Source of the DNA: Ornithodoros turicata
Lineage: Eukaryota; Arthropoda; Arachnida; Ixodida; Argasidae
NCBI RefSeq assembly: GCF_037126465.1
Contig: NC_088201.1
Span: 133,328,052 to 133,392,051, forward strand
DNA length: 64,000 nucleotides
Direction of reading: 5' to 3'
Part shown: positions 45,203 to 57,029 of the stretch, in pieces
Position numbering within the stretch: position 1 is the first letter of the stretch
How the letters are laid out: each line of letters begins with the position of its first letter
The notes under the pieces: generated by a model
What the model saw: only the letters and a program-made list of their open reading frames with translations
Databases searched by the model: none
Told to the model about the DNA's origin: nothing
Translations under genes and position numbers: made by a program

Positions 45203-47928
45203 CTTGTTCAACATCGCACGGGCGTGAACGATGTCATTCGAGATGACGGCATTGGTAGGAGTATGCTTTACATCACTTACATCATTACTTACTTCATTAC
45301 ACCGCTCGTGAACGAACCATGTACAACCGTGCTCGGTTCTCTTCTGTGTTGGAAATCACGTTGAGTACTTTTTGTTTCAAACTGTTCAGCACTCTCTGAC
45401 GTTGAACAATAAGCTTCCACAACCTCCCCTGCGACGGATGGTTGGAGAACTACTGAGGACTCACAATTATCATCACATCCACTCAGCATGTTTACTATAA
45501 AGACCTCATCTTGATTCCGGGATCAAGACCATGATCAAGACGCAGGACACTCGTGTTGATCGCGTTGCATACCCAGAGTCGTAGAGTTTTTTCTGCAGCC
45601 CGACGGTCCTTCATGCACACATATTTTTACCCTTAACTTTCGGCGTCACTGCACATATCATAGGCTCACCTTGAAACTTAAAACTGCACAACGGAATGTG
45701 AACGTTTGCAGTGGCGAGCGGATGATTATGATGATGACGTGCGTTATTGTCGATGCTCATGGCGCTTTCTGCTTTTGCGCGGCGGTGGAAGTTAATGCAG
45801 CAGACGACGCTCAGCAGTGAACGGCGGGGAACGTTTCTTTGATTTTTATCCCAGGGAATCTACCTCGCATACGGTTGGTACTGTCGTAGTTCTATGCACG
45901 TTATTTTATGGAGCTATTGAGGAAATGAAACTGGTGTAATATTACTCGCAGGATGGCAATCAAAATATAGCTGCTAAGGTCCCGCATCAAAATATTGCGC
46001 TGTTATTTTACGCATGTAGTTATTGGTTGCGACCAGAGTGCACCACACCTTCGTTGCTATGAAAGCTGTTAGCCTAATTGGCTGTATCACAACACGTCCG
46101 ATATTATACAGCCACAGGACGTCCAAGGGACGTCCAGCTCGCAACGTCAGCACTGGATAAATCCAGGATATTTATGGATATTTTGGGACATCCAGGGGAT
46201 ATCCACTGGACATCCATCATGGACCTGGACGTTATGACCAAACTGGGATGTCCTGGGGACGTTGATGGTTGTCTGGGATACCATTTATATTGTTGTATAT
46301 GTGTCAGGGCGCACACATGCCCAGACAAGGAAAGATATCAGCTGTCGCACACACAGCCATCCCGAAAGCTAAGCCCATCTTCGTTGATGCACCCACGAAT
46401 CCACAGGAAGACCGCCAAGGCTTTCCCACTCGGATTGAGTACCTGTACCGTGAACTGATAACAGTTTGGTGTACACTCCAGAAAACGAGAACAGCTGATT
46501 GACGATTTCATGGGCGCGGCCATGGAAGCCAACAAGGACAGTTCAACAGAGGAGCAATTTTAGGTGAACGCGAATGTGGCGCTAGTGGTAAGCGCAACAA
46601 GTTGCGCTTCAAGCAACGTAAAACACCAAAAAGTGAGCAACAAAACTGGCTCATTTGTCATTATTTGGGCGTGTAATCCACATCAGAGTTCAGAAAGGCT
46701 GCTAAATGCCGATGGCCGGCACAACAAAAACGTGTTTGCAATGGTTTTCGTCCCGTTGCGGTTCCAGCGAATATACCTTTTTTGCTGCTTCCTTCTTCTG
46801 TTTTCTTCCTTTTTTTTCTTTATCGTTTTTTACTGTTGTCGGTTCGTTCCGGAGCCCTAGCTTGGAAAGCTGCGCCTGTTTAGTTTCGGTATAAATCGGA
46901 ATGTGGGGCAGGGGGAACAGTTCACCGCTCCTCGAGTTTTCACGGTACCGCAGAATGAAAATGAACACCAATTCAAAAAGTAGTACGTAGAAGACGAGTA
47001 AACCACGAAATTCACCCGAATGGGTACTACCCAGGGAGCACATGGTGGGCTAGTAAACGTCTAAATGACGTCTAAAAAAAGAGATAAGGAAGGTCTATAG
47101 AATGTCTAGGCAATTAGACCAAATGTCTAGTATCCGTCCACTAGACGTCAAATAACACGTCTAACGTTACGCCACCTAGCCATCTAGCCCTAGACATCCG
47201 ATGTCTATGTACCTAGCCGTGATTTAGACATTCTTTTGACCTGCATGTCTGGAACAGGGTCAGACACTTAACCATGTATTAGACATGAAGTCTACAGCTA
47301 GACCAATTTTATCCCTCCATTCAGGCGACAGGTCTAGGGTTATACATTTCCTGTACCTTACTTTAGCCACCTTTAGACCTATTTTAGACCATGACTAGTC
47401 CTGCTACCGTCTTGGCATGCATTCATGCAGAAATGTGATATAATTGATAGCAACACGGATCTCAGCATAAACATTTATTTGCAGTAAACCACACACGAAG
47501 TCTACGGTACAAAACTCTGTCTAAAACTGGATTGACTTTGCCGCCAAGCAGGCGTCTTGTGTTTTGACTGAGGAGTGTTGAACTGGCAGCAGGGTGTTGA
47601 TGGCCACCTCATTCCTTTCTTCCAATGAGTGATTGTTGGCGCTGCAGCACTGCCTCCAATGACTCACTGTGGCTAGGAAATAGAACAAAACATGTCAGAA
47701 AGCATCATGTAGCCTGCTAGTTCTAACTAGTTTGTTTAGTGGCTATGCACACTCTTTCACGGGATGCTTGTCTGGCCACATAAGAGTAAAAGCTGTATCA
47801 ACACTGATCTGAGAGACACAAAGAAAAGAAGCTGCACGTACAAAAATCACAGAACTGTTACAGCTACACAACACAAATTGCAGCAACAGCTGAAAATCTG
47901 TTTGCGCGTCACTACCTGATGTGGACGC

Positions 47929-48332
47929 TAGAGCCCTGCACCATCTGCGGATGGAAGCGGATATCCGTAAGATACTTGCGGATTCGGACAAGAATTTATC
48001 ACTTTCTGCAGTGTGCGGATCGGATGGCTCGAGGTCAGATGCGGATATACCGCATGCTGTAATTTTTCTACTAGCAATTTATTTGTATTGCGCACCGACA
48101 GAGAGCGCATGCCCGGGTTCACCTTTGACCATGCACGGCCAAGACAGAAGAGAAGGCATTTTGGCGTGAGTCCTTCCATGAGAGCATGGAGGCATCCGAA
48201 ATTATACCAACATTCTTCCGGCTGTGTTTACGCGTCCTTCGAAACTTGCGGATCTAAACGGTTGCGTACGCAACGGTGCGGATCGGATAATGTGCACGCA
48301 GATGCTAAAAATCTTATCTGCGCAGGGCTCTA
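47929..48332. mobile_element. hAT MITE, 404 bp
   Basis: Ends TAGAGCCCTGC and GCAGGGCTCTA, flanked by GTGGACGC (47921-47928) and GCGGACGC (48333-48340), an 8-bp duplication with one mismatch. The interior repeats GCGGAT-type motifs near both ends. Non-coding. Confidence 0.85.
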
Positions 48333-48340
48333 GCGGACGC

Positions 48341-51310
48341 TGCCAGGATCTCAGGGAAATGAGGATGTAACAGCTGTCGCTGTTAAAGTACACCAATGTG
48401 ACAGGCGTTTTCTCGTGACACACAACCTTACCTGGTCGAGAAGGCGACTGCTAAGCACTCCATGATTGGCGCAGCACGTCCATCACTGCATTACGCTAAA
48501 ACAACGCCTGTGCTGCTCTCATAACTTTGGTGCAAAAATTCTGTACAGGATAAAAATAAACACTGTGTATATTATAAAAGACAATACAAAGCAAAACCTG
48601 TATCACCACGTCAAATATTATAAGTACGTACAAGTAGTATACAAGTTTATTCACATGACGTCATCCGCAGGAGACCGCCACTGTCGCCAGCAGGCAGATT
48701 TGCTGCCATCGGCCTTGGTAGATCTCTGCCCTACTGTAGATTTCAGTCAAGCTGTTACCCATATTATACTCACCGCATATCTGGTGTTTAAAACTTGTTG
48801 CTCTGTGATTTGTAGAATATCCAAGCAATTTCCATATTTTTTGGTGTTAATAGTCACCTAAAAAGCATAATGCAGCGAACAAATGCAAGGACTAAACATT
48901 GAGGGACCTATAGTATGGCGCTGAGGTGACTTCAGTGAATAAACCTTTTAGGAACTCAAATCTTGCACTACTACCAGATAGCTGTTTGGGTGAAGTAAGA
49001 CGGAATGACATAGTCACGCTGTTCTCCATACAATACCAAGGATGTCTCAAAACGACAAAGCACAAAAATACTAGTTTTGTACCGTTTGATGAATATTTTG
49101 TCTGCTGCTCACACATGTTGTGCGGTTCTTTAGCAAGCTTCTGGCAGTCGTTTCTTCTACATCGCACTTCCCTGCTGACTTTCACAGCATCTGAAAAAAA
49201 GTTCGAAACCGTGTGAATGGAAAGCAGTTAGTCTTCCACCAACTGTATTTGCAAAAAATTTAAAGAGGCTCCCTCCAGAGTAAGATTCGGGGGCACATCG
49301 AACATCAGGAACATTGGAGGACAACACAGTCACACGTCAGAGACAACTGCTTCCCCTCACCTGACAGGGAACTGTTAAGCTTATGTGCAAATAGCTGTTT
49401 CGTAGGGTAGGTTACCACTATTTTCATATCCACCGATGCAAGATAGTCCAAGCAACCTATAAAGAGAAAAATTCAGTTGCTATGAAACCATGATATGCAA
49501 ACAAAAGTACTTGCGCAAAATTTTCAGTGTGTAGTTTCACTACCAGCGAAAAATGCAACAACCGAAGTCGGGTTGACATGACAATGAACTAACCAGCATT
49601 TATGTTCCGGCATGTCCGCCCTGCAAACCGTAACTGTCGACTTTCGTTTACTCAAGACTTCAACAGTCATCGAAAACTCGTGAATCTCGATGATTAATTA
49701 GTGATACCGTATTTGTTTTAGCACCAAGACGAACCAAGGCACTTAATGAAACGTTGTACTGCCGAACATACAACGTTAATCACTACTTTGAATGCAAGTG
49801 CAGTCAGGTCAACCCACACTTCCAATATGCTTCAATCGGTGATACGAAGCCGAAATAGAGGAAACGATATTCCGATATTATGCCACGCATATCTACTACA
49901 TGCGATTTGGTGTACAGAAACAGGCACATACTTTAATGGAGAGTGAACTCACCCCTTAAACTTGAAAGCCAGAGAACAAAGAAACGTTGTCCACCACAGT
50001 ACTCTGCGAGCTCTGCTGCGCTCAACAGCTTTTATCACTGGACAGCACGGCGTACGTTCTCGCTATGCTCAAAAATTAACAAGACAAAACGTGCGGGAGA
50101 TTAGAACTTCGAAAGATTTTCGTATAACAACCAGTGGAATGCAGCCGCGAAGACCCCAACTGCTACCCGTTGCGCGTCCGGAAAGTTTGAAGTTTCAACC
50201 GTTGAAACTGAACTGGTTCGAACTGGTTGGATGGATGGATGGTGGATGGTGATTGGGTAGACGGGCAGACGTCATTGCCATTGCTTTAGCTCGTGCTTTT
50301 TGAGTACTTATTTTTTGTAATACTTTAATTTCCGTGGCCATTCATTATAATTGGGTGGTGGAGGTTAAATGTTAAATAACACATATGCCAATCCAGCGGA
50401 AGTGACACCAACATCATCATCATCATGCCATCGCCATCGTTGTTGCAGCGACGAGTGTCGTATTTTGTGATGTGTGTGTTGAAAATCGCTGTTCTTTTTG
50501 CAAACATTTTATCAGTGCCTTTGCTACTGAGCTACAGGTGTGCCTAATATGTAGCGCATTGCCTGTTCAGCGGTTTCAAAGAGATACCATGGGCAGCTTC
50601 GAGATTTTTTGAAGTGTCCTGGAATCCCTGAGTCACGTCAGATTCCATTTTACTGCTGCTGTGTAGCTTGTGGGAAAATGTTATGTGCAGTAAACAAACA
50701 TCTGCTATCTGCTGCCCACAGTACGTGCAAAGTGCTTCTGTGTTTGTGGAGCTATGGTTTATAGTGCTGCGCTGCACAATTCGTCGGAGTCGTCGACTTT
50801 TTTATTGACGCACGCATTTTATTATTTACCGGCAACGGTAACGCCATCAGGAACGCTAGTTCAAGAGACATTGCCCCGAACAAATGCGGGCTTTCGTTAA
50901 GAAAAAAAGATATACATTCAGAAAAATAAAATATTACTTCACAGCACTTAGATTCTGGTAATGTCTTCTAGTTGTGGATGCTGTCAGTGTATATGCATGT
51001 CAGTGAGCCAAAAACACTCGGATCATCATATGTATGGACATTATTTAAATTATCTACGTACCTCAGTCAGACTGCCTTCATCTGACTGATCTTTTGTTAC
51101 AATATATGGGCATACAACTCACATACCATACATACTATCCATTTGGTCATAATATAATTGGACAAAGTTAATGTGGTCCATTCATGCATAGTTTCTGAAG
51201 GTTGTTGCAGAGTCCAGTTTTATTACCTCAGTATGATCATTTGCAAACAGATTGTACTTGCTGCTCCACACAAGTGTGATGGAAAGTAAGAAAATAAGGA
51301 ATTTCCTTCA
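48341..51310. other. No recognisable gene
   Basis: Short frames only (for example 48466-48861 plus and 48892-49185 minus) without recognisable motifs. CAT repeat at 50404-50427 and GGAT repeat at 50225-50248. Confidence 0.45.
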
Positions 51311-51317
51311 TGTATGA

Positions 51318-52470
51318 GGATCATCCAACAAAAGTTCCTCTGCTGTAAACAAAATAATAAACCTATAGCACAACATTGAAAAAATGTATGTACAGATTAG
51401 AGCTCGACGTTACTCCCTAATATAGTCACCTTATTTAGCTGAACATTTTTGATACTGTGATACCAAGTATTCAATACGTTGTCTGTGCCATGCTATGCCC
51501 TGTTTACAAAGTGAGGCATTCACCTTGCATTTCACCTGATCAATTTGTGTTTCATGATCACTTGCGAATTGGTGACTGCCGAGGAGTGCTTTGAGAGGAA
51601 GATGGAACAGCAGATTGGGCAAATTTTCATCATCACCTTGAGCATGAGGAGAACGAAGTATACAGGAAGCTCACGAAAAGGAAACTCACGTTTGTGTGTC
51701 TCCTGTATACTTCATTCTCCTCATGCTCAAGGTGATGCTTCCTACTTCAACGTTGTACCAGCTCGCTTCTGTACTTTTTCTCTCTTTGGCAAATTTCCAG
51801 ATGAATTTCTGGAACAAATCCCGAGTCTTTCAAGACGAGTGCAGACAGCGTTGACGTGGTTGTACTACACCCTTCCAAGTCCTGTGCGTTTTTCTTTCAT
51901 TGTAGTTTGACGCTTTCCCAGGATCTCGCAGTACATCTTTGCATTTACTGTGGTTGTGCATGTGAGGTAATCTACAAGTTGCAGACAACGATAGTCCTAA
52001 ACACTGTCGGCATAGCCTTTCCAGACGAAAACGCGAGTTTGACCTCCTTCAGAATGCTTTCACCGGGCACCCATCATGGCTTCCTATGGTATTTTGTCTC
52101 AGCACTTGCATAATGCACCCACGTTTCATTAATAATAATTGTTCCAAGAAATTCATCTTGACCGTCTTGATACCATTGAAGGAAAATGCAAGCTGCATTC
52201 ATTCGTTGCTCTTTACGACCGTTACCGAGCAAATGTGGCCCCCATCTCGCATAACTTTCGTTGACCAAGCTGAAGGAAATTTGTTCCCATTAGTATCAGA
52301 GTGCAGTACCAGTGACCCGCCAGTCTCCGTTAACAATTCTCGGAATTTCAGAAAAGAAACGTCGTTTCGTGGTGTTATAGCTGATCTCCCACTGTACTGT
52401 TCATTGTGCAGATTTTCACGACCCTATATAGAGGACGCACCATTTCAATGCCTGTAAAGTGTTTTGTATA
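51318..52470 (-). pseudogene. Decayed mariner transposase
   Basis: Read on the minus strand: an N-terminal scrap ENLHNEQYSGRSAI (about 52405), then ACIFLQWYQDGQDEF and DETWVHYAS-like NETWVHYASAETK (about 52100-52190), then KVKLAFSSGK (about 52020), and a C-terminal FHLPLKALLGSHQFASDHE block near 51560-51600 with VSQYQKC before the stop. These are the order and motifs of a mariner transposase. The first catalytic aspartate of the DETW block is N here, the frame shifts several times, and a hairpin (51631-51737) interrupts it, so it is inactive. An end GAGGATCATCCAACAAAAGT at about 51318 may be its terminal repeat. Confidence 0.85.
51631..51737. repeat. Hairpin inside mariner remnant
   Basis: CATCACCTTGAGCATGAGGA (51631-51650) is inverted at 51718-51737, with further pairing through GAAGTATACAGGA. 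The loop is about 22 nt. It is probably a local inverted duplication of transposase sequence. Confidence 0.7.
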
Positions 52471-52800
52471 AACAGGTGTTAACTGTCAGTGGATATTCTC
52501 TAAAGCACTCTTTTTTTTCCTTTAACGAAAAATAGGATAACTCTTCCTTACTAGGATAGTCAGACGTACTCGGAAATATTACATCCATGCTTGAATGCCT
52601 GACACATAGGTGAACGGCACTCCATTAAAGGGACAGTCGCATTCTCTGAGGTCAATTTCGAAACTAATGCGAATTCTAATTCCTTGCCGACCACTGAAAT
52701 GGGCCCGAAAATACCATTTCGATCCGCGGCGTACTTTTCGCGCAATCCGATGAAAAGGAAACTGGAATCCTTGCACCCTCGCTCTCTAAAAGTGGGAGCA

Positions 52801-52826
52801 AACGTCACCCGGATAAGGCCAATCAG
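52801..52826 (+). promoter_or_regulatory. Promoter-like CRE half-site, GGATAA, CCAAT block
   Basis: ACGTCACCCGGATAAGGCCAAT lies 70 to 95 bp before the ATG of the P2X7-type gene. The same block occurs inverted at the other end of the unit (56444-56473), upstream of the THAP gene. CCAAT at this distance in GC-rich, TATA-less sequence fits a housekeeping-type promoter. The matching fragment listed here is kept short; both copies share about 20 bases. Confidence 0.5.
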
Positions 52827-52896
52827 CGCGCGCCCAGGGTAAATGCGAGCCGCGCGCCTGTTTGCCGATCGCGAAGCGAAGGCGAAGGTAGCAAAC

Positions 52897-54336
52897 ATGG
52901 AGTCTGAAAACGAGAGTGATGTTTCTCTGTCTGGGGGAGATTCTGACGAACATGTAAGCGGTAGCGGCGACGAGTTAATGCTGGATGATGACCCATACTC
53001 TACGGACCCAATGCCTCTGGAACCCGCCGACCATGCACGAGATGTGGCTGCGGCTAACCCGCGGGATGACATTTTCAAGTGACGTATCTCTTTGCATGGT
53101 TGCCGTCGGATGTGCGAAATAGTTTAGAATGTTGAAATTGTTGTCGGCAGGTGTGTGTGTGTGTGGAGTCTGCGACCCACAGGAGCCCGACGAGCGCCTG
53201 TGTTGCCATTCTGTTGCCAGGGTGGTAGAAATGTGCAACAGTGCCGTCGTGCAGTGCATAACACAACACCCATTACTCAGGGACATCTGCCTCCGTAGGG
53301 AGCTTCTAGTGGTGTACGCGCCTCAATTCTGCCGCTATGATCAACATTTTAGGCGACTCAATCCCCAGGACCACAGGTAAGCCTGCTGCAGTGCTCTTCC
53401 GTTTGCTATGATTACGACCGTAATGATTTTTTTAGGTTTAAATGACCTCCCATCAAGATTCGGAAGGGTAAACTCGGGTGCTAGTCGGGTGTTGTTGGTT
53501 ACGCAAATTGTCGAACCTAAAGTGGACAGGGGTTGTATACAAAAGGGCGGCTATTCTCAGCAGCTTTTTGGCCTACACAAGTTTGTCCCCCATAAATCAT
53601 AAGCGTGGTCGACAGCCGTGGAACGACCCAGAATCCTGGTCCAACAATTCCATTAGGAAAAGTGAAGCAACACAGTCGCCTCAGCTAGTCTCGACATGCT
53701 CTCAATTATGCCAGTTAGCCAGATTGGCAACACAAAACCCTCATTGACAGATATCCAGTGGGAATTCTGAAGGATAGTTTTACAAGTCTGAAAACAGAAG
53801 CATTTGAGGTGCCAATAAAGGGGGGGGGGGGAGTATGTTACTGAAGAATGTAGAAATTGTAGAAATGAGAAATTGGATTTTGCCGGAATTGGAGGGAAGC
53901 TGGTTCGGGAGGGAGTTAGCTGTTGGAATCGGGTGCATCCTGAAAGAGGCGGACCATTTTTCTGTTGTACTATGTTGCACACCTGCCAACCTTCCACATT
54001 CAAAATGCAGGAGACCCCGGAACTAAGAAAGGAATGCACAGGCTTTGAACTCCAAGGTTGGGATAGTGTCTGTTCTTCTGTTCTGGCCATTGTCTTCCCA
54101 ACACTGTGGGAGATTTGGCAGGTATGGAAATGCCCACAAGATATGATGCTAAACAAAAAGAAATGTGATGTGGATTTGTCTTTTCCAGCTGCCTAAGGTT
54201 CACGGCATACTCGTCATTCACGAGATGGGTCTGGGGATACCTTGGTCCAAGGAACAGACGACAGGTTCCTGGATGCGTTGTCCGAGCCATCAGGAGGGAG
54301 TTCCCATCTACGTCCTATCAAGGCTATCAGCGTTAG
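52897..54336 (+). CDS. P2X7-type cysteine-rich tail domain protein, 3 exons
   Basis: Exon 1 (52897-53078) starts at an ATG in good context and encodes an acidic, serine-rich N-terminus (SENESDVSLSGGDSDEH). Exon 2 (from 53128, or possibly 53151, to 53376) encodes CVCGVCDPQEPDERLCCHS and CITQHPLLRDICL, with an in-phase GTAAGC donor. Exon 3 (54189-54336, acceptor after TTGTCTTTTCCAG) encodes RFTAYSSFTRWVWGYLG, then NRRQVPGCVVRAIRREFP, and a stop. Order and spacing match the zinc-binding tail (ballast) domain of P2X7 receptors, which also exists as stand-alone proteins in many animals; there are no membrane segments. Total about 190 residues with no frameshift. Exon 2 start is uncertain: the 53128 acceptor keeps phase but makes a 49-nt intron. 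Function unknown. A polyA signal AATAAA lies at 54872. It lies inside a transposon-like unit. Confidence 0.75.
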
Positions 54337-54413
54337 GACCATCGAAGCAAGGGTGTCTTGACAAGAGAGACAAGCTGGTGCATACTGATGGCTGAAACTG
54401 GAGACATGTAGTG

Positions 54414-54647
54414 GCAAGACAAAAATTTTGCTGACATAGGCACACTTTGTGTAAATGAGCCCTTGGTCATCCCCCTTGCCTCCCATCAGAGGTTTTGGAG
54501 GATACTATAGGTGTGTGGTGTACGGATAGGTTTATCCGTACACCACACACCAATAGTATCCTCCTAAACCTCTGATGGGAGGCAAGGGGGATGATCAAGG
54601 GCTCATTTACACCAAGTGTGCCTATGTCAGCAAAATTTTCGTCTTGC
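54414..54647. repeat. Long hairpin, 115-bp arms, between convergent genes
   Basis: Arms 54414-54528 and 54533-54647 are nearly perfect inverses with a 4-nt loop (GGTT). It starts 78 bp after the stop codon of the P2X7-type gene, so it would be in that gene's 3' UTR and could form a long double-stranded RNA. Confidence 0.9.
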
Positions 54648-54938
54648 AGCAATTTTCATCTTTTCGTCATTGCAGTGCGGGGGATGTTTTGTCTTGTCAC
54701 TCTGTATCTCCAGTTGCAGTCAACAGACTGTCTACCCATCTGAACAGCAAAAACTACTACACGTGGCAGTTTTAGCTCTGGCATCAAATCCAGACTGTAC
54801 TGCACTAAGTTAGTGCCGAGGTGGGAATATTTTAAATTCTGTGCAGATTGTCAATGCGGTGTAGTGACGGGAATAAAGAATGACCCTATAATTGTATCGA
54901 TTTATTGTACAGTGGAGTATGACGGAGTGGGAATAACG

Positions 54939-54999
54939 AAATAGCATAGGTTTATTTGCCTCCCATTATGTATGGGAGGCAAATAAACCTAAGCTATTT
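54939..54999. repeat. Hairpin, about 28-bp arms
   Basis: AAATAGCATAGGTTTATTTG and on through CCTCCCAT is inverted after a loop of about 5 nt, with one mismatch. Confidence 0.85.
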
Positions 55000-55988
55000 T
55001 ATGTTGTGCTGTGGTTCTACATTAATGTGGTGTGAAGTCTGGGCGGTTACAGGTACGCTGCCACAGGGATGTTAGAAGGGTTCATGTTGGCAGATCCATA
55101 TCTGGTGTACTAATACGCTATGCAAGTCTGTGTACATTGTTTTCCTCTTCCTGGAATCAGGGGATGACAACCCCCTTGTGAGATGCGCCGTGAAGTGGGT
55201 CCCCAGCACTTGCTTCAGCCATGACCTCCACATCTGAAATATGGCCTCGAGTGTTAACACTCAAAAGAATACGTTGAGGGCCTAGCAGGTACAATAACAA
55301 ATATAAAAATGACTATGCAAATAAATCTTCCCCTTTGCGGTCCCTATTTCACTGGCACAGTTATTTTCCTGTCGACATTACGTTATAAACGCTGGCAGCC
55401 GCATCACACAAGATTCCTTTCACAGAACTCGACAATTTTCAGGGCTTGTACATATCCATTATTTTGTGGGACGTGCAAAAAGAATTGCAATATTTTCGTG
55501 GCTTGACAAAACATACCAAATCCAGTTGATTCCGTTGACGTGCTTGCTGCCGCCTGAAATAGAGCCAGAAATTAGCAACAAGGCTGCAGTAGAATACTGA
55601 TGCAAGTGTCTCGGACGTAGCCAAACACAGATTGCGATGCTTTCACATCCCTGAATGCTGCCATCAGGCTTACACTATGAACTGTAGAAACATCCACTAG
55701 CTGCAATAAGATCAGAATAATGCTGTCATGTGGGAGTGTTACGTTACCCCTGCATAATACTGGCGACAATTAGCACAGCAACAACACACCAATCTTTTTT
55801 CTCTAGAGTACGCGTACTATTGCGTCAGGATGCTGCAATCATTGTAATAATTTGTGTACATTAGTATACCGGTGTGACTGTGACGTTACAATCGGCGGCG
55901 AGGCCAGGTGTTTGCGATGATGTTTACTGTGACAACTGATATTTTTCATCGCAGCGTATAGCTGTGACCACGCAAAATTGTCACTTAC

Positions 55989-56313
55989 CTCCGTTATTGG
56001 TTCCTGCCCTTGTTCCTGATCGAATGTGGTAGGCACGGCGTCAATCTTCAGCCGCTTCTGTTTCTGCCGTAGCCCAAGCCGAACTTGCAATACATCTTCA
56101 TCAAAATAGGCGTCGTCGGCGAAATGACAGGAACAGACGCGTGAAACATTCAATCCTTGGGCCACACCACAGTAGTGGCTGGCGATCGCTGTCTCCCACT
56201 TTCGTTTCGTTTCGTCATTGCGCATTGCGAAGTCGGTGAAATGTAAGCTCGGGATTCGCGTTATAAGTCTTTCTGCACCCGAGCACGTAGCACCGGTTTC
56301 CTGGCTGTGACAT
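55989..56313 (-). pseudogene. THAP-domain gene, first exon, frameshifted
   Basis: The minus-strand ATG at 56311-56313 opens MSQPGNRCYVLGC, then PELTFHRLRN, the start of a THAP zinc finger (C-x4-C, then F-H). The next residues (DETKRKWETAIASH, VSRVCSCHF, then DAVPTTFD) are in another frame, so one base has been gained or lost near 56212-56235. Beyond the shift, C-x2-H, the conserved tryptophan and the AVPT motif are intact. The exon ends at a perfect GTAAGT donor (GAG before it, at 55989). THAP proteins bind DNA, and Kolobok and P-element transposases carry this domain. Later exons are uncertain; plausible splice acceptors lie near 55702 and 55555 on the minus strand. An assembly error could explain the shift. 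Confidence 0.7.
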
Positions 56314-56443
56314 CGCACGTCAACGGCGTGAAATCCTAGGCCACACGCTGTAGTTCGAAGTACTTCAAAGCAAACGCGACAAGACAACAAGAAAAAGGGT
56401 CAGACGCACGCTCAGACACACACAGAATCTGCGGCGGGAAGGA

Positions 56444-56473
56444 GCGCCTCCTGATGGTTGGTTTATCCGGGTG
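56444..56473 (-). promoter_or_regulatory. Promoter-like block upstream of THAP gene
   Basis: On the minus strand TGACGTCACCCGGATAA followed by CCAACCATCA, a close copy of the block at 52801-52826. It includes a full CRE palindrome TGACGTCA. About 130-160 bp upstream of the THAP ATG. Confidence 0.5.
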
Positions 56474-57029
56474 ACGTCATCCAGTGTCGGCGCCTTGCGG
56501 GGATTGCCGTGCGCGCCGGAAGCGCGAACATTTAAAAATCGTTTCTGAGTCAACCAAGTGGATTTGTGCGGAGAAAATTTGCCGGCGTACATTATGAACG
56601 ACAGGGAACATGACCATAATAGTTCCGGAACACGCTTCCGGATGCGACTATCCCTTTAACCAACATCTGCAGTGCCGGGATGTCACACCCAACTACTACA
56701 CCATTCAGTTTTTCCTAGTGGTGTTTCCTTTGAATAACAAATATCGGGGAAACTTATTTTTGGATGACCCTCCTAATTCCAGTTCCCTTTCTGCATTTGG
56801 CTACATTTTTTAGACTTCTTGTGACGACTCTTGTGGACAGATACCAGCATGGAAGACTTAATAACAATTGGGGTTTACATTGCGAGACAACTGAGATCAT
56901 GAGCGACGCCACAGCAGTCGGTCTGTGGATTGCCCACGCAATGAAAGCTCACCACACAACACACCGTATTTAATGTCCCTTGTGGAAGATGGCATGTCCA
57001 AGCAACCTGTATCCTGGCACTAAGTTGCT

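Larger units (their letters stand above)
42903..46280. mobile_element. Candidate 3.4-kb DNA element with GGACRTCC ends
   Basis: TATCCCAGACAACCAT (42903-42918) is exactly inverted at 46265-46280. Inside both ends lie six or more diverged copies of GGACATCC or GGACGTCC. A target duplication is not evident. The interior has a mariner-type MITE (43386), a foldback (44172-44792) and a hairpin (45138) but no recognised transposase, so it would be non-autonomous or decayed. Confidence 0.6.
52625..56659. mobile_element. TTAA-bounded two-gene unit (Kolobok-like ends)
   Basis: TTAA at 52625-52628 is followed by AGGGACAGTCGCATTC, and at the other end the inverse reads AGGGATAGTCGCATCC before TTAA at 56656-56659. 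This gives 14 of 16 matching inverted terminal bases and a TTAA duplication, the signature of Kolobok/T2-type (or piggyBac-type) transposons. Kolobok transposases carry a THAP domain, and a THAP gene lies inside. No Kolobok catalytic domain is recognised. The unit holds two convergent genes: 52897-54336 plus and 55989-56313 minus. A block ACGTCACCCGGATAA followed by CCAA lies just upstream of each. Confidence 0.7.

Noticed and set aside
42903..46280. 8-bp target duplication around the 3.4-kb element
   Set aside because: Flanks do not match beyond the terminal TA/AT, so no duplication is claimed.
46482..46563. Possible terminal exon reading REQLIDDFMGAAMEANKD before a stop
   Set aside because: It looks protein-like and follows a fair acceptor, but is only 27 codons with no partner exon found; kept only as a note.
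52560..53078. 172-codon minus-strand frame opposite exon 1 of the P2X7-type gene
   Set aside because: Shadow of the acidic serine-rich exon and its GC-rich promoter; no domain, and it crosses the TTAA element boundary.
53653..54156. 167-codon minus-strand frame
   Set aside because: Lies opposite the intron of the P2X7-type gene, shows no motif, and starts and ends at no splice or promoter signal.
55500..55705. Second and third exons of the THAP gene
   Set aside because: Acceptors (TTATTGCAG, CTATTTCAG) and a GTATGT donor exist, but the encoded peptides carry no family motif and phase cannot be verified.
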